A stretch of DNA of 64,000 bases from Chrysaora quinquecirrha (GCA_014526335.1 JACTAT010000010.1:1146743-1210742); one strand, 5' to 3'; counted from the first letter of the stretch, positions 1 through 12,410 are shown. Numbers and translations: made by a program. The notes: generated from the letters alone by a model not told the origin.

Positions 1-780
1 GTCCAAGAATAGAACCCTGTGACACTCCTACTGAAATATCTCCACAACTATAATGGAGAATACAGGATTAACTTCTGCCATGCAGGAGTCTTGCAGTAAA
101 AATGTGAGAGAAATCGTGCATAGCTTATCTGCCAAGCGTTCTTAACAATGGAATGGTAAAACACACAATTTTATGGGCTAGCCAGTGGCTTGTAAAGTAC
201 AATTTTTTAATTCATAATGACATCATATCCTAAGATACATAGTCATATATACAAACAGAAACAAAAAACATGATTAAATAAAGCAACAAAGTTACAAGCA
301 TAAGTAAGAAGGTTTACAATTTTTATAGAAATGTAGAAAGAATCAAAATTGAAAACTAATAATTAAGATTAGATCAATAAAAGGAAAACTAGAAGGATAA
401 ATGAAGATAAATGTTAAGAGGACATGATTCAACTGAAATATGTAATGTTTTCGAAATGTGTAATTGTTTCTTTAAGAGATTTCCTGAGCAGCGTTTTCAT
501 TATTTTCCAGAGTTGATAAATATTATACAAATATCTTGCAATAATGATACACAATTTAGGGAAATAATGGTTAAGGTGATCACTTACCGATTGTACAAAA
601 CGATATCAGGAACCCAAATCAAATTGGCATCTAATAAAATCGATTTCGTACCGTGAAACTCTTCTGGCCTCCAGGTCATCAGCCAATTTTTCCATCTCTA
701 CAAATAAACCAAATTTTATATCTCAAGTTGATCGACCCATTTAAGCCCATTAAAATGATTGTCATGCAATTTTCATAGTT
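1..780. other. Intergenic AT-rich sequence, nothing recognised
   Basis: No reading frame here resembles a protein family I know. The short open frame at 411-656 has no recognisable motif and sits in AT-rich sequence. No tRNA-like fold, terminal inverted repeat or tandem repeat was seen. Confidence 0.5.
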
Positions 781-799
781 ATTTTTGTGCAACGGACCC

Positions 800-1555
800 A
801 ACTGGCTGCTTATCCATATTGAAAAGTATTCTCTTCGCTACACTGAAATACTTGGTGACGAAGACAACAAATCCCAGAAGCAATAAGTAGTAAAAAAAAA
901 GTTAATGGAAAAAATGAGGTTACAAAGCTCGAATGTGTGGAACACATTCAGAAGAGAATGAGGGCTCAGCTAGGGTCTTTGAAAAAAGACTGTGGTAAGA
1001 CCAAGCAAGATGATGGCAAATCAATTGGTGGGAAGGGGAGACTTTCTGATAAGCTAATTGAATCTCTTCATGGGGAAAGCTATCCGTGAAAATAGCCGTA
1101 GTCTGCCCGAGATGAAGAATGCATTAATGGCTCATGTGCCAGATGATACAAAACCAGCATGTTATGGTTCCCTGTAACCAAACTCACTCCAGTGATGACA
1201 GTCATCATCATGATCTTTGCCACGCTTTCCAGAGAGACATAGCAAATGACACCAATGCTTATCAACACACGAGGAGTTTCTCTCAGTTTGCCTCCATGCA
1301 TTTTTAGCCATTGTCCAGTTCAATAATGGCTGTAAGACAATAATTGGAATTCTAAAAGAGCTGTGACTGGCACCCGGAAAACATTGTGCAAGGCAGCATG
1401 CAAAAAACTGATGAAGCAAGGCTGATTATGTTTCCAGATCAAGACCCAAGTAAAGCTAAAAAGAGAAGGAGAGCAATGCAAAACAGGAAGAAGGGTTCTG
1501 AAGAGCAGTTGGGAGAGCAGGAGGGACCTCAGTACCAATCTGGGGCTTTAAGACA
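800..1555 (+). pseudogene. Mutator-like transposase-domain protein, C-terminal relic
   Basis: Decayed coding sequence that can be followed through several frame changes on the + strand. About 826-895 reads LRYTEILGDEDNKS. The frame from 901 reads VTKLECVEHIQKRM, then DGKSIGGKGRLSDKLIESL, and stops near 1087. A shifted frame continues with GKAIRENS (about 1077-1110). Near 1320 comes FNNGCKTIIGILKEL, then KAKKRRRAMQNRKKGSEEQ and GPQYQSGAL (to about 1551). This order matches the C-terminal part of the large invertebrate proteins annotated as 'mutator-like transposase domain-containing', in which a GGKGRLTD block precedes a basic KKRRR tail ending in a QYGAGAF-type motif. The catalytic N-terminal region is absent and there are several stops and shifts, so it cannot be functional. 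The family is recalled from memory, not searched. Confidence 0.7.
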
Positions 1556-1559
1556 AAGG

Positions 1560-2739
1560 AACTTGGCCAGCGTATTAGACATCATAGTCACCACTTATCA
1601 TGACAATCCTTTGATATTAAGTTGGGCAACGTTGCGGGAGAGATCCGTCTCCCATCATCGGGCAATGAAAATGTGGTTTCTTTCCTATTTATTACCAAGG
1701 TCGGATCGAAGGGTGTGAAATTAACCGGACCTGCGAGGAAGCTCGGGAGTTTTTGGCACTCGATTTCTAAGATTTGTGGCGCGAAATTTGCGTTCAGTGA
1801 AACTTTTGATGTTATTCAACCAGATTCCGAGATTGAGTAAGATACTTGATTGAATTTCCCAAAAACATTTTCCCGCACGTTTTCAGATTTGTGGCAAGGA
1901 TTAAAGGAAAACTATAAATGCTATCTCCATGAAATTTAAACAAAAGCTTGATCAAAAAGATGACCAAAATTTCTTATATTTAGACTGTTTATAATTACAG
2001 AAAGTACGCCAAAAAGACTGTTTTTAGGCCTACATTGAGATTTTAGGATGCAGATAAATATTGAGCTTAAGGTTAAAGATATTTAAATTCCTTGAATAGA
2101 TGCATTTCAGTGTCCTGATTCTGAATCTGCGATTATTTTCTTGGTTTCTTATACTTTTTGGCTGGTACATTTGCTCTCAATTGATATTCACCGAGATAAG
2201 ATGAGACAATTCATGACGAAGAGTTGGGCTACCGTGCTATCAAGCTTGGCAATTTCCCCGTACGTTTTCATCCGTTCTCTTTTTTAATGGGGAAATTTGG
2301 GCTTCCCTATTTGAAGATCATTACAGGACGGTTCCAGCAACAGCCCTATTGTCTTCACCACAGGGGGTTTCCCTCATAAGATGTCACGGCGATTTACCAA
2401 GAAAAGACCGGTCGCCTTATCTAACGTGTTCATTCCCACCAGTTGTTAAACTTATTACATTCGTCGTAGTGTACACATCACACTCCACCAACACGCTCAC
2501 ACAGCTATTCATAGACTTTCAGGCAAAAGTCGTGCTAATTTTGACGAACCTCGCTCGGGTGTGAAGAATAATAGCGACATATTAGAGGTATATTCCGTAT
2601 GACATTTATGGCGCCAACATCGTAGGGCAAACTCAAAAAAGTTATCTGAAAAAAATCCTCCAATTAAGAGTATCACAACAGAGGGGAACGATTGACTAAG
2701 GCGGAATTTATACCCAGATGAGGACGAAATCCAACGAAC
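1560..2739. other. Intergenic sequence without recognised genes
   Basis: No supported gene. Short open frames at 1622-1840 and 2349-2564 show no known motif. A stretch around 2451-2540 (…cattcgtcgtagt…) resembles 4945-5040, which suggests an old dispersed repeat. Confidence 0.4.
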
Positions 2740-3640
2740 CAGAAATCAAAGCTGAATCGGTATTGTGTTATCTGAATCAATTACATTGTGGGATACATCG
2801 AGCAAACCAATAGAGTTAACAGAAGAGTCAAAGGGACAAAAGCAAATATTTCTTCTACAACAAACTGGCCTTTTGGTAAAGATTCCAAAACTCCTTAATG
2901 AAACAAAGACCCTTGGATGCCAACTATTCCATAACGCTTCCAGCTGCCGCCCCACGCACAGTCAGAGTGATCAAGCAAATGCCTTCCCAGTGAAGAAAAA
3001 TGCATAAGACCAGATTGTTGTTAAGGACTGCAGTGGTCGTTCTCTTGGCTAAATATTATGTTGGCGAATGTTAGTTGCAACATGCTATTTATTCCCACCT
3101 TCTAATCTCTGAGTAGTGAGACCTATATACCTCACATCACGATGGCACGAAAATTTGGTTGGTAGAATGTTTGGAGTGCTAAACACTAACCTATTACTGG
3201 CAGCAGCGAAACACTGGCTTGGTGTCCGATCAAGCTTAGTTTAGAACAGATCATAAGTGCCTGGTGACAATAATTGCAATAAGGCACAACTTTCCTCTGT
3301 TTCTGTTTTGGAAAGTTATTTCCTGATATATACTGGTAAGAAAACTGGTAGGACGATAGTATTTTTCCACATAGACTTCAAAAGATGGGAAGGACGCAAC
3401 GCATCAAATTTTTTAAGAAAAAAGTTGCAACCAAACTCTTTCTAGGAAATAGCAAAAGTGTCTTCGACATATCTAAAATAGAATGGAGGTTTTGATGTTG
3501 ATCAAAAAATTTGTCTTCGCAAAAACTAACGAGAAAGTTTGCCAGCGCTGTACCTAAGGTACTGCCCATCGCTACACCGCCCCATTGTAGAGATATTTCA
3601 TTGTTGAAGCTGCTTCTAAATATGCCCTTGGATGTTTCCG
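2740..3640 (-). pseudogene. Penelope-like retroelement relic (RT plus GIY-YIG)
   Basis: Read on the minus strand from 3640 down. The frame contains the RT palm motif GVAMGSTLGTALANF (about 3530-3580), the counterpart of the GVAMGSPLGPxLAN motif of Penelope-like and related reverse transcriptases. After frame changes, about 3061-3150 reads CHRDVRYIGLTTQRLEGGNK, the VxYxG…R core of the GIY-YIG endonuclease that follows the RT in many Penelope-like elements. A further block near 2900-2960 keeps an HLLDHSDCA pattern typical of the end of that domain, and then a degraded C-terminus. Order (RT then GIY-YIG) and spacing fit a Penelope-like element, although the middle of the protein is deleted. In-frame stops and shifts make it a fossil. 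Confidence 0.72.
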
Positions 3641-5260
3641 CTGTTCATCACGATTTCAAATTAAATGAATAGAGAAAGCTACAAATACCATTCTTATCCA
3701 TAAAGTGGCTTTAAGTGTCTGCACAGGCATCATCTGCTGGAAAAAAATTTAAATCAGTACTTAAGTATTGAAACAAATAACTAATAAAACAGAAGTCAAA
3801 ATTGTTAAAATCATAAAATCATTACTATCACAGCTAAATTAATAAAAATCATAGACTAAATTTAAATGAAAACTTTTAACATCACTATTCTTACATCTCA
3901 AAGAATTTCACTTTAACGAATGCCACTTTAAATAATGTCATTTTTGATTCGGAATGCAAGTCTAAGCTGTAGTGTGGAAATTGAGCATTTGTTGAATCTT
4001 CTGTCTAGTAGACTATCCGTTTACTTTCATTTTCTCAAATTTTAGATCTTAGGAACACGTGAAGGTGACTGGATTCCTATTTTCATGTAATGATATTGAC
4101 CATTTAAATATGAGTGACATTGTACAGCCTATATCATTTGGTCAATTGTCGCAAAGGCCCTGTCAATGATGGCAAACGCTCTTATACGCAGAGGTCCTAA
4201 AACGAAATTCTGGACATTCACGTACTCAAACTATCCAAACAATGCAATGCAAAGAAAGATAGTTTCCGATATCTAGTGGCCAGAGAGGGAAAGCAAGCAG
4301 CATAATACTGAGTGGCTCAACAGATACAACGCGTTCAATGGCCAAAAAAGAAAACACCAAGTTAAGCGTACTCTAATCGTACTGCATTTTGACGACGGTT
4401 TAACGTGAAATTGCTAAAAAATCTTTCAGCTAAAGTAATCTTTCAGCCAATCGACATTACTGCATCACAATTATTGTGAAAATTGAAGACTCTAGGCTGA
4501 CAGTTAGAGCAGACGATGGCAATGAAATGGGTGAAATAAAAACAGCGTGGCTTATATTGCTATGAGGCAGCAAGGATCGACAGAGTAGGCAATGACAGAT
4601 CAGTATGGTCGCCCAGGACTGCCATAAGAAATTATCTATTTTTTCCAACATTTGTATTTTATTCAAATGTAAAATTTGGATTTTTGCTTTTTCACTATTT
4701 ATTTTATTTAACGTTTTGTATTCACTATTTATGTTTTACTTTTTATTTTACTTTACTTTAATTTTTTAATTTAAATTTCACTTTAATTTAAATTTCACTA
4801 TTTCTATTACTATAAATTTTAAAATCTTGTTGATAAGAACATAGAGAAAAATGTTTCATATGTGTGCACGCAGGCACCGCAGTGTGAGACCGCTCAGCAA
4901 GGATTAAAAAATTAGCGCGAACTCTTCGACAACCTGCTGACTATTAGACTTATTTCATTCGTCGTAGTACACGCTCCTCTACACCCCAACAACCCGCTTC
5001 GACCATGACTAAACAACTTTCAATCAAAACGTCACGTTAGGCTGTGCCCGAATGTATCAGAGAATGAATATCTTCCCACACAGGTGTACACGGTAATAAA
5101 TATTCTTTCCGAAAATATTATAGTACGTTCTCTACTGCTTTATATTACAAAGTTTACACCCCTGCGGAAAAGAGTATCTTAGTATAAGGATGAGGTGTGT
5201 TGTTTAAAAGCGACATATGTACGGGATAATATTGCTCATTTTCTTATGACAGTGCATTGA
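3641..5260. other. AT-rich spacer, no gene
   Basis: No recognisable coding sequence. About 4640-4830 is a very T-rich low-complexity stretch (tttatttta-type words). About 4940-5040 shares a diverged segment with 2451-2540. The open frame on the minus strand at 4457-4666 has no motif. Confidence 0.45.
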
Positions 5261-5264
5261 CTTA

Positions 5265-5345
5265 TATGCACGCGTATAACAGCACAAGCATATAGGGCCT
5301 CAAATGATGTGGAGACGGTGGAGACGGTGGAGTACTTATACTTAT
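5265..5345. repeat. Single copy of the 70-bp 'ggagacggtgga' minisatellite unit
   Basis: This segment (…agcacaagcatatagg…, then a doubled ggagacggtgga) is the same unit that is tandemly repeated at 13405-13790. It directly precedes a hairpin element here, whereas the array at 13.4 kb directly follows the third duplication unit. Confidence 0.7.
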
Positions 5346-5353
5346 AGGTATAA

Positions 5354-5677
5354 TTTTACCTTGACACCCGCGACGCGGGTGATTTTTTACCTTGACACCC
5401 GCGATGCGGTTGAATATTATTACCAGTTTAGCCTTGGAAAGACAAGATACCACTCAGCCGCCTTTTAACTTGCAGCCTTCTGAACTTTCGATAGAGTCCG
5501 GGGAGGTTGTGGGATGCCATGGGGAGCTAACCTCCCTGGACTCTAGCGAAAGTTCAGAAGGCTGCAAGTTAAAAGGCAGCTGAGTGGTATCTTGTCTTTC
5601 CAAGGCTAAACTGGTAATAATATTCAACCGCATCGCGGGTGTCATAGAAATCACGCGTCGCGGGTGTCAAGGTAAAA
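5354..5677. repeat. Long palindromic hairpin element, copy A
   Basis: Inverted repeat of two arms of about 150 bases with a loop of about 20 bases at the centre (5505-5535). Arms start and end with ttttaccttgacaccc / gggtgtcaaggtaaaa. Inside are short palindromic acccgcgatgcgggt boxes and gccttctgaactttcg / cgaaagttcagaaggc. It is the first of four related copies (7761-8038, 10256-10515, 16931-17323). It has the form of a foldback MITE. A transcript would fold into a long, nearly perfect hairpin. Confidence 0.85.
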
Positions 5678-5776
5678 GCTAGTCTACTTGTAATGAAGGT
5701 CAAATATAAGCCAAGTTTTATAAAAAAAACCTTGGGTGGGATAGTGAGCCAGTGAGTCACGGAGGTTAAGGGTATC

Positions 5777-7713
5777 CACCCCATGTAATGTCTGTGCAGT
5801 ACGGTGGGGGATGTGCAGTACGGTGGCGGATGTTCAGTACGGTGGGGGGATACCATGATTGCTGTGGGGAGGCATCTTGCAGTACGGTGGGGATGTTCAG
5901 TACGGTGGGGATACCATGATTGCCGTGGCGGATATTCAGTACGGTGGGGGATACCATGATGACTGTGGGGATACCATGATTGCCGTGGGGAGGCATCTTG
6001 GAGTACGGTGGCGGATGTTCAGTACGGTGGGGATACCATGATTGCCGTGGCGGATATTCAGTACGGTGGGGGATACCATGATGCCTGTGGGGATACCAAG
6101 ATTGCCGTGGGGAGGCATCATGATTGCCGTGGCGGATATTCAGTACGGTGGGGATATCTCTGAGTACGGTGGGGATGTTCAGTACGGTGGGGTAAAATAT
6201 GATCTTATCAACTAAATCATCGTAAATCAGGGACGGGGGCTTAATATTTCTGCTTCAGCAACAATCGTCGAGCTTTTCTCCATTTTCAAGCGTTAATCTT
6301 AGCTTCTCAAAGCTCGATGGGATCCTTGTAGGATACAAGTACTTCGTTTCTTAAATTTTGGTTGATTTCGATCTTCAAACTTTCTTGTTTCATTTTTCTA
6401 TTAGCAAAGTGCTAAAGGGCTACTTTGCAGATTGACGAATAGATCAAAATTTCAAATAAAAAGGCTAGTATGCACAAGAGATGCTTTAACTGATTAAAGT
6501 ACAGCATTTCATGCATAAGTTTGCTGTGGCAAATGCAATTTTAACGATTATTTGCTGGCAAGCTTTAGAAAACTTCAAAACGAAACAAGATCGCGTACCT
6601 CGGTAACAAAGACGTTTGTGTAACGCAACCTCTCCAATAGTGGCTCTAATGACAAACACACAATTTGTTTTCTTTGAAGAGCTTTACATTGTGGGGTGCA
6701 TTTATAAGCTGCAAATACTTGTAATATTCGTCTTACAAGATTTTAACAAAATGCCATTGAAGGAAACTGACTGAGTCCCATTTAGAATATATTCGTCAAA
6801 TTTACGCATATTTTGAACAAAAAGATTCCATTTTTAGAATCAATTGAAAGTGATCTTTTACTTGCAGTTGTTAAATTATTTTTTTAGTTGGTGTTCTGTG
6901 AACAAACTTCTAAGCATAGTGAGAGCAAGGTATAAGCGAACGAGTTTTAGTGATGGCTTCGTATAAGAGTCCTGCACCTGGTTTTCGAAGTATAATTTAC
7001 AAAAACGTAGATTCAGTGGATAGCTATTCGTTCATGTTGCCATGTATGCCAAAACCATTTGGGAACCCGAAAGAGATAACACAAGCTAGGGCAAATTTGC
7101 TTCGAGAAGCTAAGATTAACGCTTGAAATGGAGAAAGGCTCGACGATTGTTGCTGAAGCCCCCGTCCCTGATTTACGATGATTTAGTTGATAAGATCATA
7201 TTTTACCCCAACCGTACTGAACATCCCCACCGTACTCAGAGATATCCCCCACCGTACTGAATATCCGCCACGGCAATCATGATGCCTCCCACGGCAATCT
7301 TGGTATCCCCCACAGGCATCATGGTATCCCCCACCGTACTGAATATCCGCCACGGCAATCATGGTATCCCCACCGTACTGAACATCCGCCACCGTACTCC
7401 AAGATGCCTCCCCACGGCAATCATGGTATCCCCTCACAGTCATCATGGTATCCCCCCACCGTACTGAATATCCACCACGGCAATCATGATGCCTCCCCAC
7501 GGCAATCATGGTATCCCCCCACAGTCATCATGGTATCCCCCACCGTACTGAATATCCGCCACGGCAATCATGGTATCCCCCCACCGTACTGAACATCCCC
7601 CACCGTACTGCAAGATGCCTCCCCACGGCAATCATGGTATCCCCCCACCGTACTGAACATCCGCCACCGTACTGCACATCCCCCACCGTACTGCACAGAC
7701 ATTACATGGGGTG
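5777..7713. mobile_element. Foldback DNA element with minisatellite arms
   Basis: A 1,937-bp element with long terminal inverted repeats. The tips are caccccatgtaatgtc (5777) and gacattacatggggtg (ending 7713). The left arm (5777 to about 6311) is mostly a tandem array of cagtacggtggggg and ataccatgattgccgtgg words followed by unique sequence. The right arm (about 7099-7713) is its inverse. The roughly 790-bp centre is unique. It is flanked by the direct repeat gtatc at 5772-5776 and 7714-7718, a 5-bp target-site duplication. Uninterrupted versions of the target, ggttaagggtatctct, occur at about 8485-8500 and 10924-10939, so the insertion is well defined. It resembles Drosophila FB-type foldback elements in architecture only. 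The superfamily is unknown. Confidence 0.88.
6953..7126 (+). CDS. Small ORF in the foldback core (57 codons)
   Basis: ATG at 6953 to TGA at 7124-7126. The product begins MASYKSPAPGF and ends REAKINA. The last codons run into the right inverted arm. I recognise no family. It is the only notable frame in the unique core of the foldback element, and it could be a short internal protein, an exon of a larger transposase now lost, or chance. No intron signal was checked beyond the frame itself. Confidence 0.25.
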   Translation: MASYKSPAPGFRSIIYKNVDSVDSYSFMLPCMPKPFGNPKEITQARANLLREAKINA

Positions 7714-7760
7714 GTATCTCTGACTATTTTCCATCCACTTGAATTCTAATGCAACGTTTC

Positions 7761-8038
7761 TAGCCTTCTGAACTTTCGCCTAAATAAGAGTCCAGGGAGG
7801 TTGTGGGATGCCATCCAGATGGGAGCTAACCTCCCGGACTCTAGCGAAAGTTCAGAAGGCTAGCGAAAGTTCAGAAGGCTGCAAGTTAAAAGTCTGGTTA
7901 AAAGGAAGCTTAGTGGTATCTTGTCTTTCCAAGGCTAAACTGGTATTAATCTTCACCCGCATCGCGGGTGTCATAGAAACTCACCCGCATCGCGGGTGTC
8001 AAAGTAAAAGCTCGCCCGCATCGCGGGCGTCAAGTTAA
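7761..8038. repeat. Hairpin element, copy B (left arm truncated)
   Basis: Same family as 5354-5677. The left arm begins only at gccttctgaactttcg. The centre keeps ggaggttgtgggatgcc…gctaacctcc. The right arm is complete and carries three acccgcatcgcgggt palindromes. A short internal duplication of ctagcgaaagttcagaaggc is present near 7845-7880. Confidence 0.82.
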
Positions 8039-8099
8039 AAAGCTAGTCTACTTGTAATACAAAACACATAAGAGAATAGATAGAAGGGTATTAAACTGT

Positions 8100-8367
8100 T
8101 GACAAAAAGAACATTATCATCATCATCAACATCATAGTTATCATCACCGTCAAAATTATCATTATCGCCATCATCAATTATAACATTATAATCTCCATTA
8201 GAATCATCCTCATGATCATCATCACTACCATCATCATAATCATCATCATAATCATAATCATCATCAGATCATTATCATCATCATGCCATCCAATTTCATC
8301 ATGCCATCAACATCATAATAATAATAATCATCATCATCATCACAATCATCATTACCTTAATGTCATC

Positions 8368-8399
<32 letters not shown>

Positions 8400-8410
8400 T
8401 ATAATATGAA
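8100..8410. repeat. CAT/ATC trinucleotide microsatellite
   Basis: Imperfect runs of cat and atc, densest at 8205-8280 and 8325-8400. The frames it creates (runs of I, H or D) are artefacts. The same microsatellite sits at the same place in the next duplication unit (10585-10845). Confidence 0.9.
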
Positions 8411-10255
8411 AGCTGAAGGTCAAATATAAGCCAAGTTTTATAAAACCAAACTTTGGGTTGGATATTGAGCCAGTGAGTCACGGAGGTTAAGGGTATCTCT
8501 TGTGTTCCATCCATTTGAATTCTAATGCAGCAAAGAGTTTCTTTGCTCTGTCTGCACTCGAAAATCCTATTTTAACAGCCTAAATAAAAGTCAAACATTT
8601 CGATGGTAAATACTCAATGAAATTTTTTGCCACCAAATTTCCAGATCTACTGAGAATATTCCAAACTCTTTTGTGTTAAGTTAAGACGCAAAATTAGCAG
8701 TATTACTGCTGCGTAAATTCGCAAATCCTATCCTCAACACATCGCAGACTTTAATTTTAAATGGCCTTCATGAACAGTAAATATTTCGCTATATCGGAAC
8801 GATTTTCATTTTGTGTTTTGTGCTCTGAAATTTCAAAGGAACATTCAACTTGAAACTCGAAAATTTTATGGCCTCTAGTAATGTTTCATATGCATTGAAA
8901 CAGTAAAACATAAAGTTTAGCGTGGCGATTTAGGGAAATAATCAAAGCAAGAACTTTTCTTGAAAACGGAAAGAATATGAGTAAAATTCCAAAATGAATT
9001 ACAGTCTCCTAGTGTCCTTTGACGTCCTTTGACCCTGAAAACGTGAAAACGTACTTACCAAAGACGCGCAGCAACCCAAAATTGCCCAAAACCAGCCAAA
9101 AGCACTCAAAACGAACCATAACTTTATGAAAAGCACCCAAAACCACCCAGAAATGTCCGATTCACCTGGAATCATTTATCAAATGGCAGAAAATCCTAGA
9201 AAAATCCCCAGAAATTCTCATGTTCTTTGAAATGTCATTCTTAACTCTTAAAATTCAACTTTCGTCATGGGACTTTTGTTGACATAAAAAGCTTTTACAT
9301 CGCTGGAGTGGGAAAAGCCTTTTTTGTTCACAACAGTACTGTAGTATTGTATTTGAGCGTGAAGTTGAGAGATAACACACAATCGCACCATGATCGCACG
9401 CTGCCAATAAGTATACCGTTGGGGAAAGGTATCAATTGTCTGGAAAGCGTGTTTCATTTTCATATCTCAAAATATCTTGCAAAAAAGACTGCATCACAAC
9501 TAAATCGTAGTAATGTAATCCGTGAAGGCTCTGCTACGACAGAAATGTCACAATTTGTATTCATGGTCGTGCGATAATCATGCGAAAAGAAATTCTCACG
9601 TCTCACGAATGTGCGATAATCGTACGACAGTTAAGATTTTATATGGAATCCAGGCTTTAAAAGCCGCAAGTGATTGAATAAACCCCTGAGAGTTGCACGC
9701 AAAAGATTTAATCTGAAAATAAGTAACAAAGCGCATTGTTCACGTTATTGACCCAAAGGGAAAAGATAATTTATTACACAGTGATGATATTTTGCTAGAA
9801 TCTGAGTATTTTGAGGGTCTTCTGGCCCCTCATAAATGAAAATAACTAATTTTGGATAATTTTAGGTGGTGTTTGATGGTTTTAACTCGATCATGGGTCG
9901 TTTTGCGTGATTTTGGCTGATTTTGGATCGTTTCGGGTGGTTCCGCGTTTTAGTAAGCATGACAAACTTTCGCAGGACAAAAGAAGCACTGTTCTTGTAG
10001 TGAAAAGAACATAATAGATGGCCGCCATTAAAAACGAAACTTGTTGAGGCTGAGATAAAATCGAAATTTTAACCATCTTACGTTTCCCAAAAGATTTAGA
10101 AAAATACGGCATGCACTACCTGAGCAGAAAGGGCTTCGATCAAAAAAGAACCACGTTTCTAGGTGGCCCAGGAAAGAGCCTTTCTTGTGTAATCGAACAA
10201 TGGGCCACAACAAAGGGGCAACCTAATTTGCATTTAAGGAGTTTAGTAATAGAGA

Positions 10256-10515
10256 CCTTTTAACTTGCTGCCTTTTAACTTGCAGCCTTCTGAACTTTCG
10301 CTAGAGTCCGGGAGGTTGTGGGATGCCATGGGAGCTAACCTCCCGGACTCTAGCGAAAGTTCAGAAGGCTGCAAGTTAAAAGGCAGCAAGTTAAAAGGCA
10401 GCTGAGTGGTATCTTGTCTTTCCAAGGCTAAACTGGTACTAATATTCACCCGCATCGCGGGTGTCAAGGTAAAAACTCACCCGCATCGCGGGTGTTAAAA
10501 CGCCCGCATCGCGGG
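10256..10515. repeat. Hairpin element, copy C
   Basis: The most symmetrical core of the family: ccttttaacttgcagcc…ggctgcaagttaaaagg, with arms joined through gggaggttgtgggatgccatgg. The left arm lacks the outer ttttaccttgac part. The right arm ends with three acccgcatcgcgggt-type boxes. Confidence 0.85.
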
Positions 10516-10584
10516 CTCAAGTTCTTCTAAAATGGTAAACATATAAGAGAATTGATAAAAGGGTATTAAACTGTGGACAAAAGA

Positions 10585-10845
10585 AGAACATTATCATCAT
10601 TATCATCACCACAATTATCATCACCGTCAAAATTATCATTATCGCCATCATTAACTATAACATTATATTCACCATTAGAATCATCCTCATCATGATCGTT
10701 ACCATCTTCATAATCATCATCATCATCATAATCATAATCATGCCATCAAAATCATAATAATAATAATCATCATCATCATCATCATCACAATCATCATTAT
10801 CTTGATGTCATCAAAATCATCATCATCATCATCATCATTAAAATA
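10585..10845. repeat. CAT/ATC microsatellite
   Basis: Counterpart of 8100-8410, with imperfect cat/atc runs that include an 8-copy atc run near 10766-10790. Confidence 0.9.
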
Positions 10846-12410
10846 TGAAAGCTGAAGGTCAAATATAAGCCATGTTTTATAAAACAAAGCTTTGGGTGGG
10901 GTAGTGAGCCAGTGAGTCACGGAGGTTAAGGGTATCTCTGACTGTGTTCCATCCACTTGAATTCTAATGCAACGTTTCTATGCCCTGTCTGCACTCGAAA
11001 ATCCTATTATTAACAGCCTAAATAAAAGTCAAACAGTTCGATGGTAAATGCTTAATGAAATTTTTTGCCACCAAGTTGCCAGATCTACTTAGAATATTCC
11101 AAACGCTTTTGTGCCAACTTAAGACGCAAAATAAGTAGTATTACTGCAGCGTAAATTCGACAATCCTATCTGTATCTCATCGCAGACTTTAATTTTAAAT
11201 GTCCGCCATGAACAATATATATCTCACTGTATCAAAACGATTTTCATTTTGTGTGTTTGTGCTCTGAATTTTCAAAGGAACATTCAACTTGAAACCCGTA
11301 AAATCTATGGCCTCTTAGTAGTGTTTCATATGCATTGAAACAGTAAAACACAAAGTTTAATGTGGCGATTTATGGAAATAATCAAAGCAACAACTCTTCT
11401 TGAAAATGGAAAGAATATGAGTAAGATTCCAAAATGAATTACAGTCTCCTAGTGTCCTTTAACGTCCTTTGACCCTGAAAACGTGAAAACGTACTTACCA
11501 AAAACGCGAAACAACCCAAAATTGCCCACAACCAGCCAAAAGCACCCAAAACGAACCATAACTTGATGAAAAGCACCCAAAACCACCCTGAAATGTCCAA
11601 TTCACCTGGAATCATCTATTAAGTGGCAGAAAATCCTTGAAAAATCACCAGAAACTCTCATGTTCTGTGAATTTTCATTCTTAACTATTAAAATTCTACT
11701 TTCGTCTTGGGACTTTTGTTGACATAAAAAGCTATGACATCGCTGGAGTGGGAAAAGCCTTTTTTGTTCACAACAGTAATGTAGTATTGTATTTGAGCGT
11801 GAAGTTGAGAGATAAGACACAATCGCACGCTTCCAATAAATATACCGTTGTGAAAGGTATCCATTGTCTGGAAAGCGTGTTTCATTTTAATATCTCAAAA
11901 TATCTTGTAAGAAAGACTACATGACAACTAAGTCGTAGTAATGTAATCGTGGAGGCTCTTTTACGACCAAAATGTCACCATTTGTATTTATGGTCGTGCG
12001 ATAATCGTACGAAAAGAAATTCTCACGTCTCACGATTGTGCGATAGTCGCACGACAGTTAAGATTCTGTATGGAAACCAGGCTTTTGAAGCCACAAGTCA
12101 TTGAATAAACCCCTGAGAGTTGCACACAAAAGATTCAATGTACGTATAGTGAAAGAAACATAATAGATGGCCGCAATCAAAACCAAAACTTGTTGAACTC
12201 GAGATAAAATCGAAGTTTTCATCAACTTGCGCTTCTCAAATCATTTAGAAAAATACGGCATGCACTACCTGGGCAGAAAGGGCGTCGATCTAAAAAAGAA
12301 CCAGGTTTCTAGGTGGCCCAGGGAAAGAGCCTTTGTTGTGTAATCGAACAATGGGCCACAACAAAGGGGCAACCTAATTTGCATTTAAGGAGTTTAGTAA
12401 TATAGATTAA

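Larger units (their letters stand above)
7761..10250. repeat. Tandem duplication unit 1 (hairpin + microsatellite + tail)
   Basis: Order: hairpin B, CAT microsatellite, a segment with tgagtcacggaggttaagg, then about 1.2 kb without genes (8520-9720), then the 9990-10250 block (aacataatagatggccgcc…gggccacaacaaagggg). The whole order recurs at 10256-12410 and partly at 12411-13400. Homologous 9990-10250-type blocks are at 12145-12405, 13155-13395 and 18060-18320. No coding function is seen. Confidence 0.75.
10256..12410. repeat. Tandem duplication unit 2
   Basis: Diverged copy of the unit at 7761-10250, with the same order of hairpin, microsatellite, tgagtcacggaggttaagg segment and tail. It keeps an uninterrupted copy of the site that the 5777-7713 foldback entered (gtatc at 10932-10936). 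Relative to unit 1 it lacks part of the 9720-9990 stretch. Confidence 0.75.

Noticed and set aside
5766..7592. Glycine- or His/Pro-rich frames such as those near 5859-6041 and 7183-7509
   Set aside because: Products of the foldback arm minisatellite on both strands.
8212..8514. Poly-Ile and poly-Asp frames
   Set aside because: Direct translation of the CAT/ATC microsatellite.
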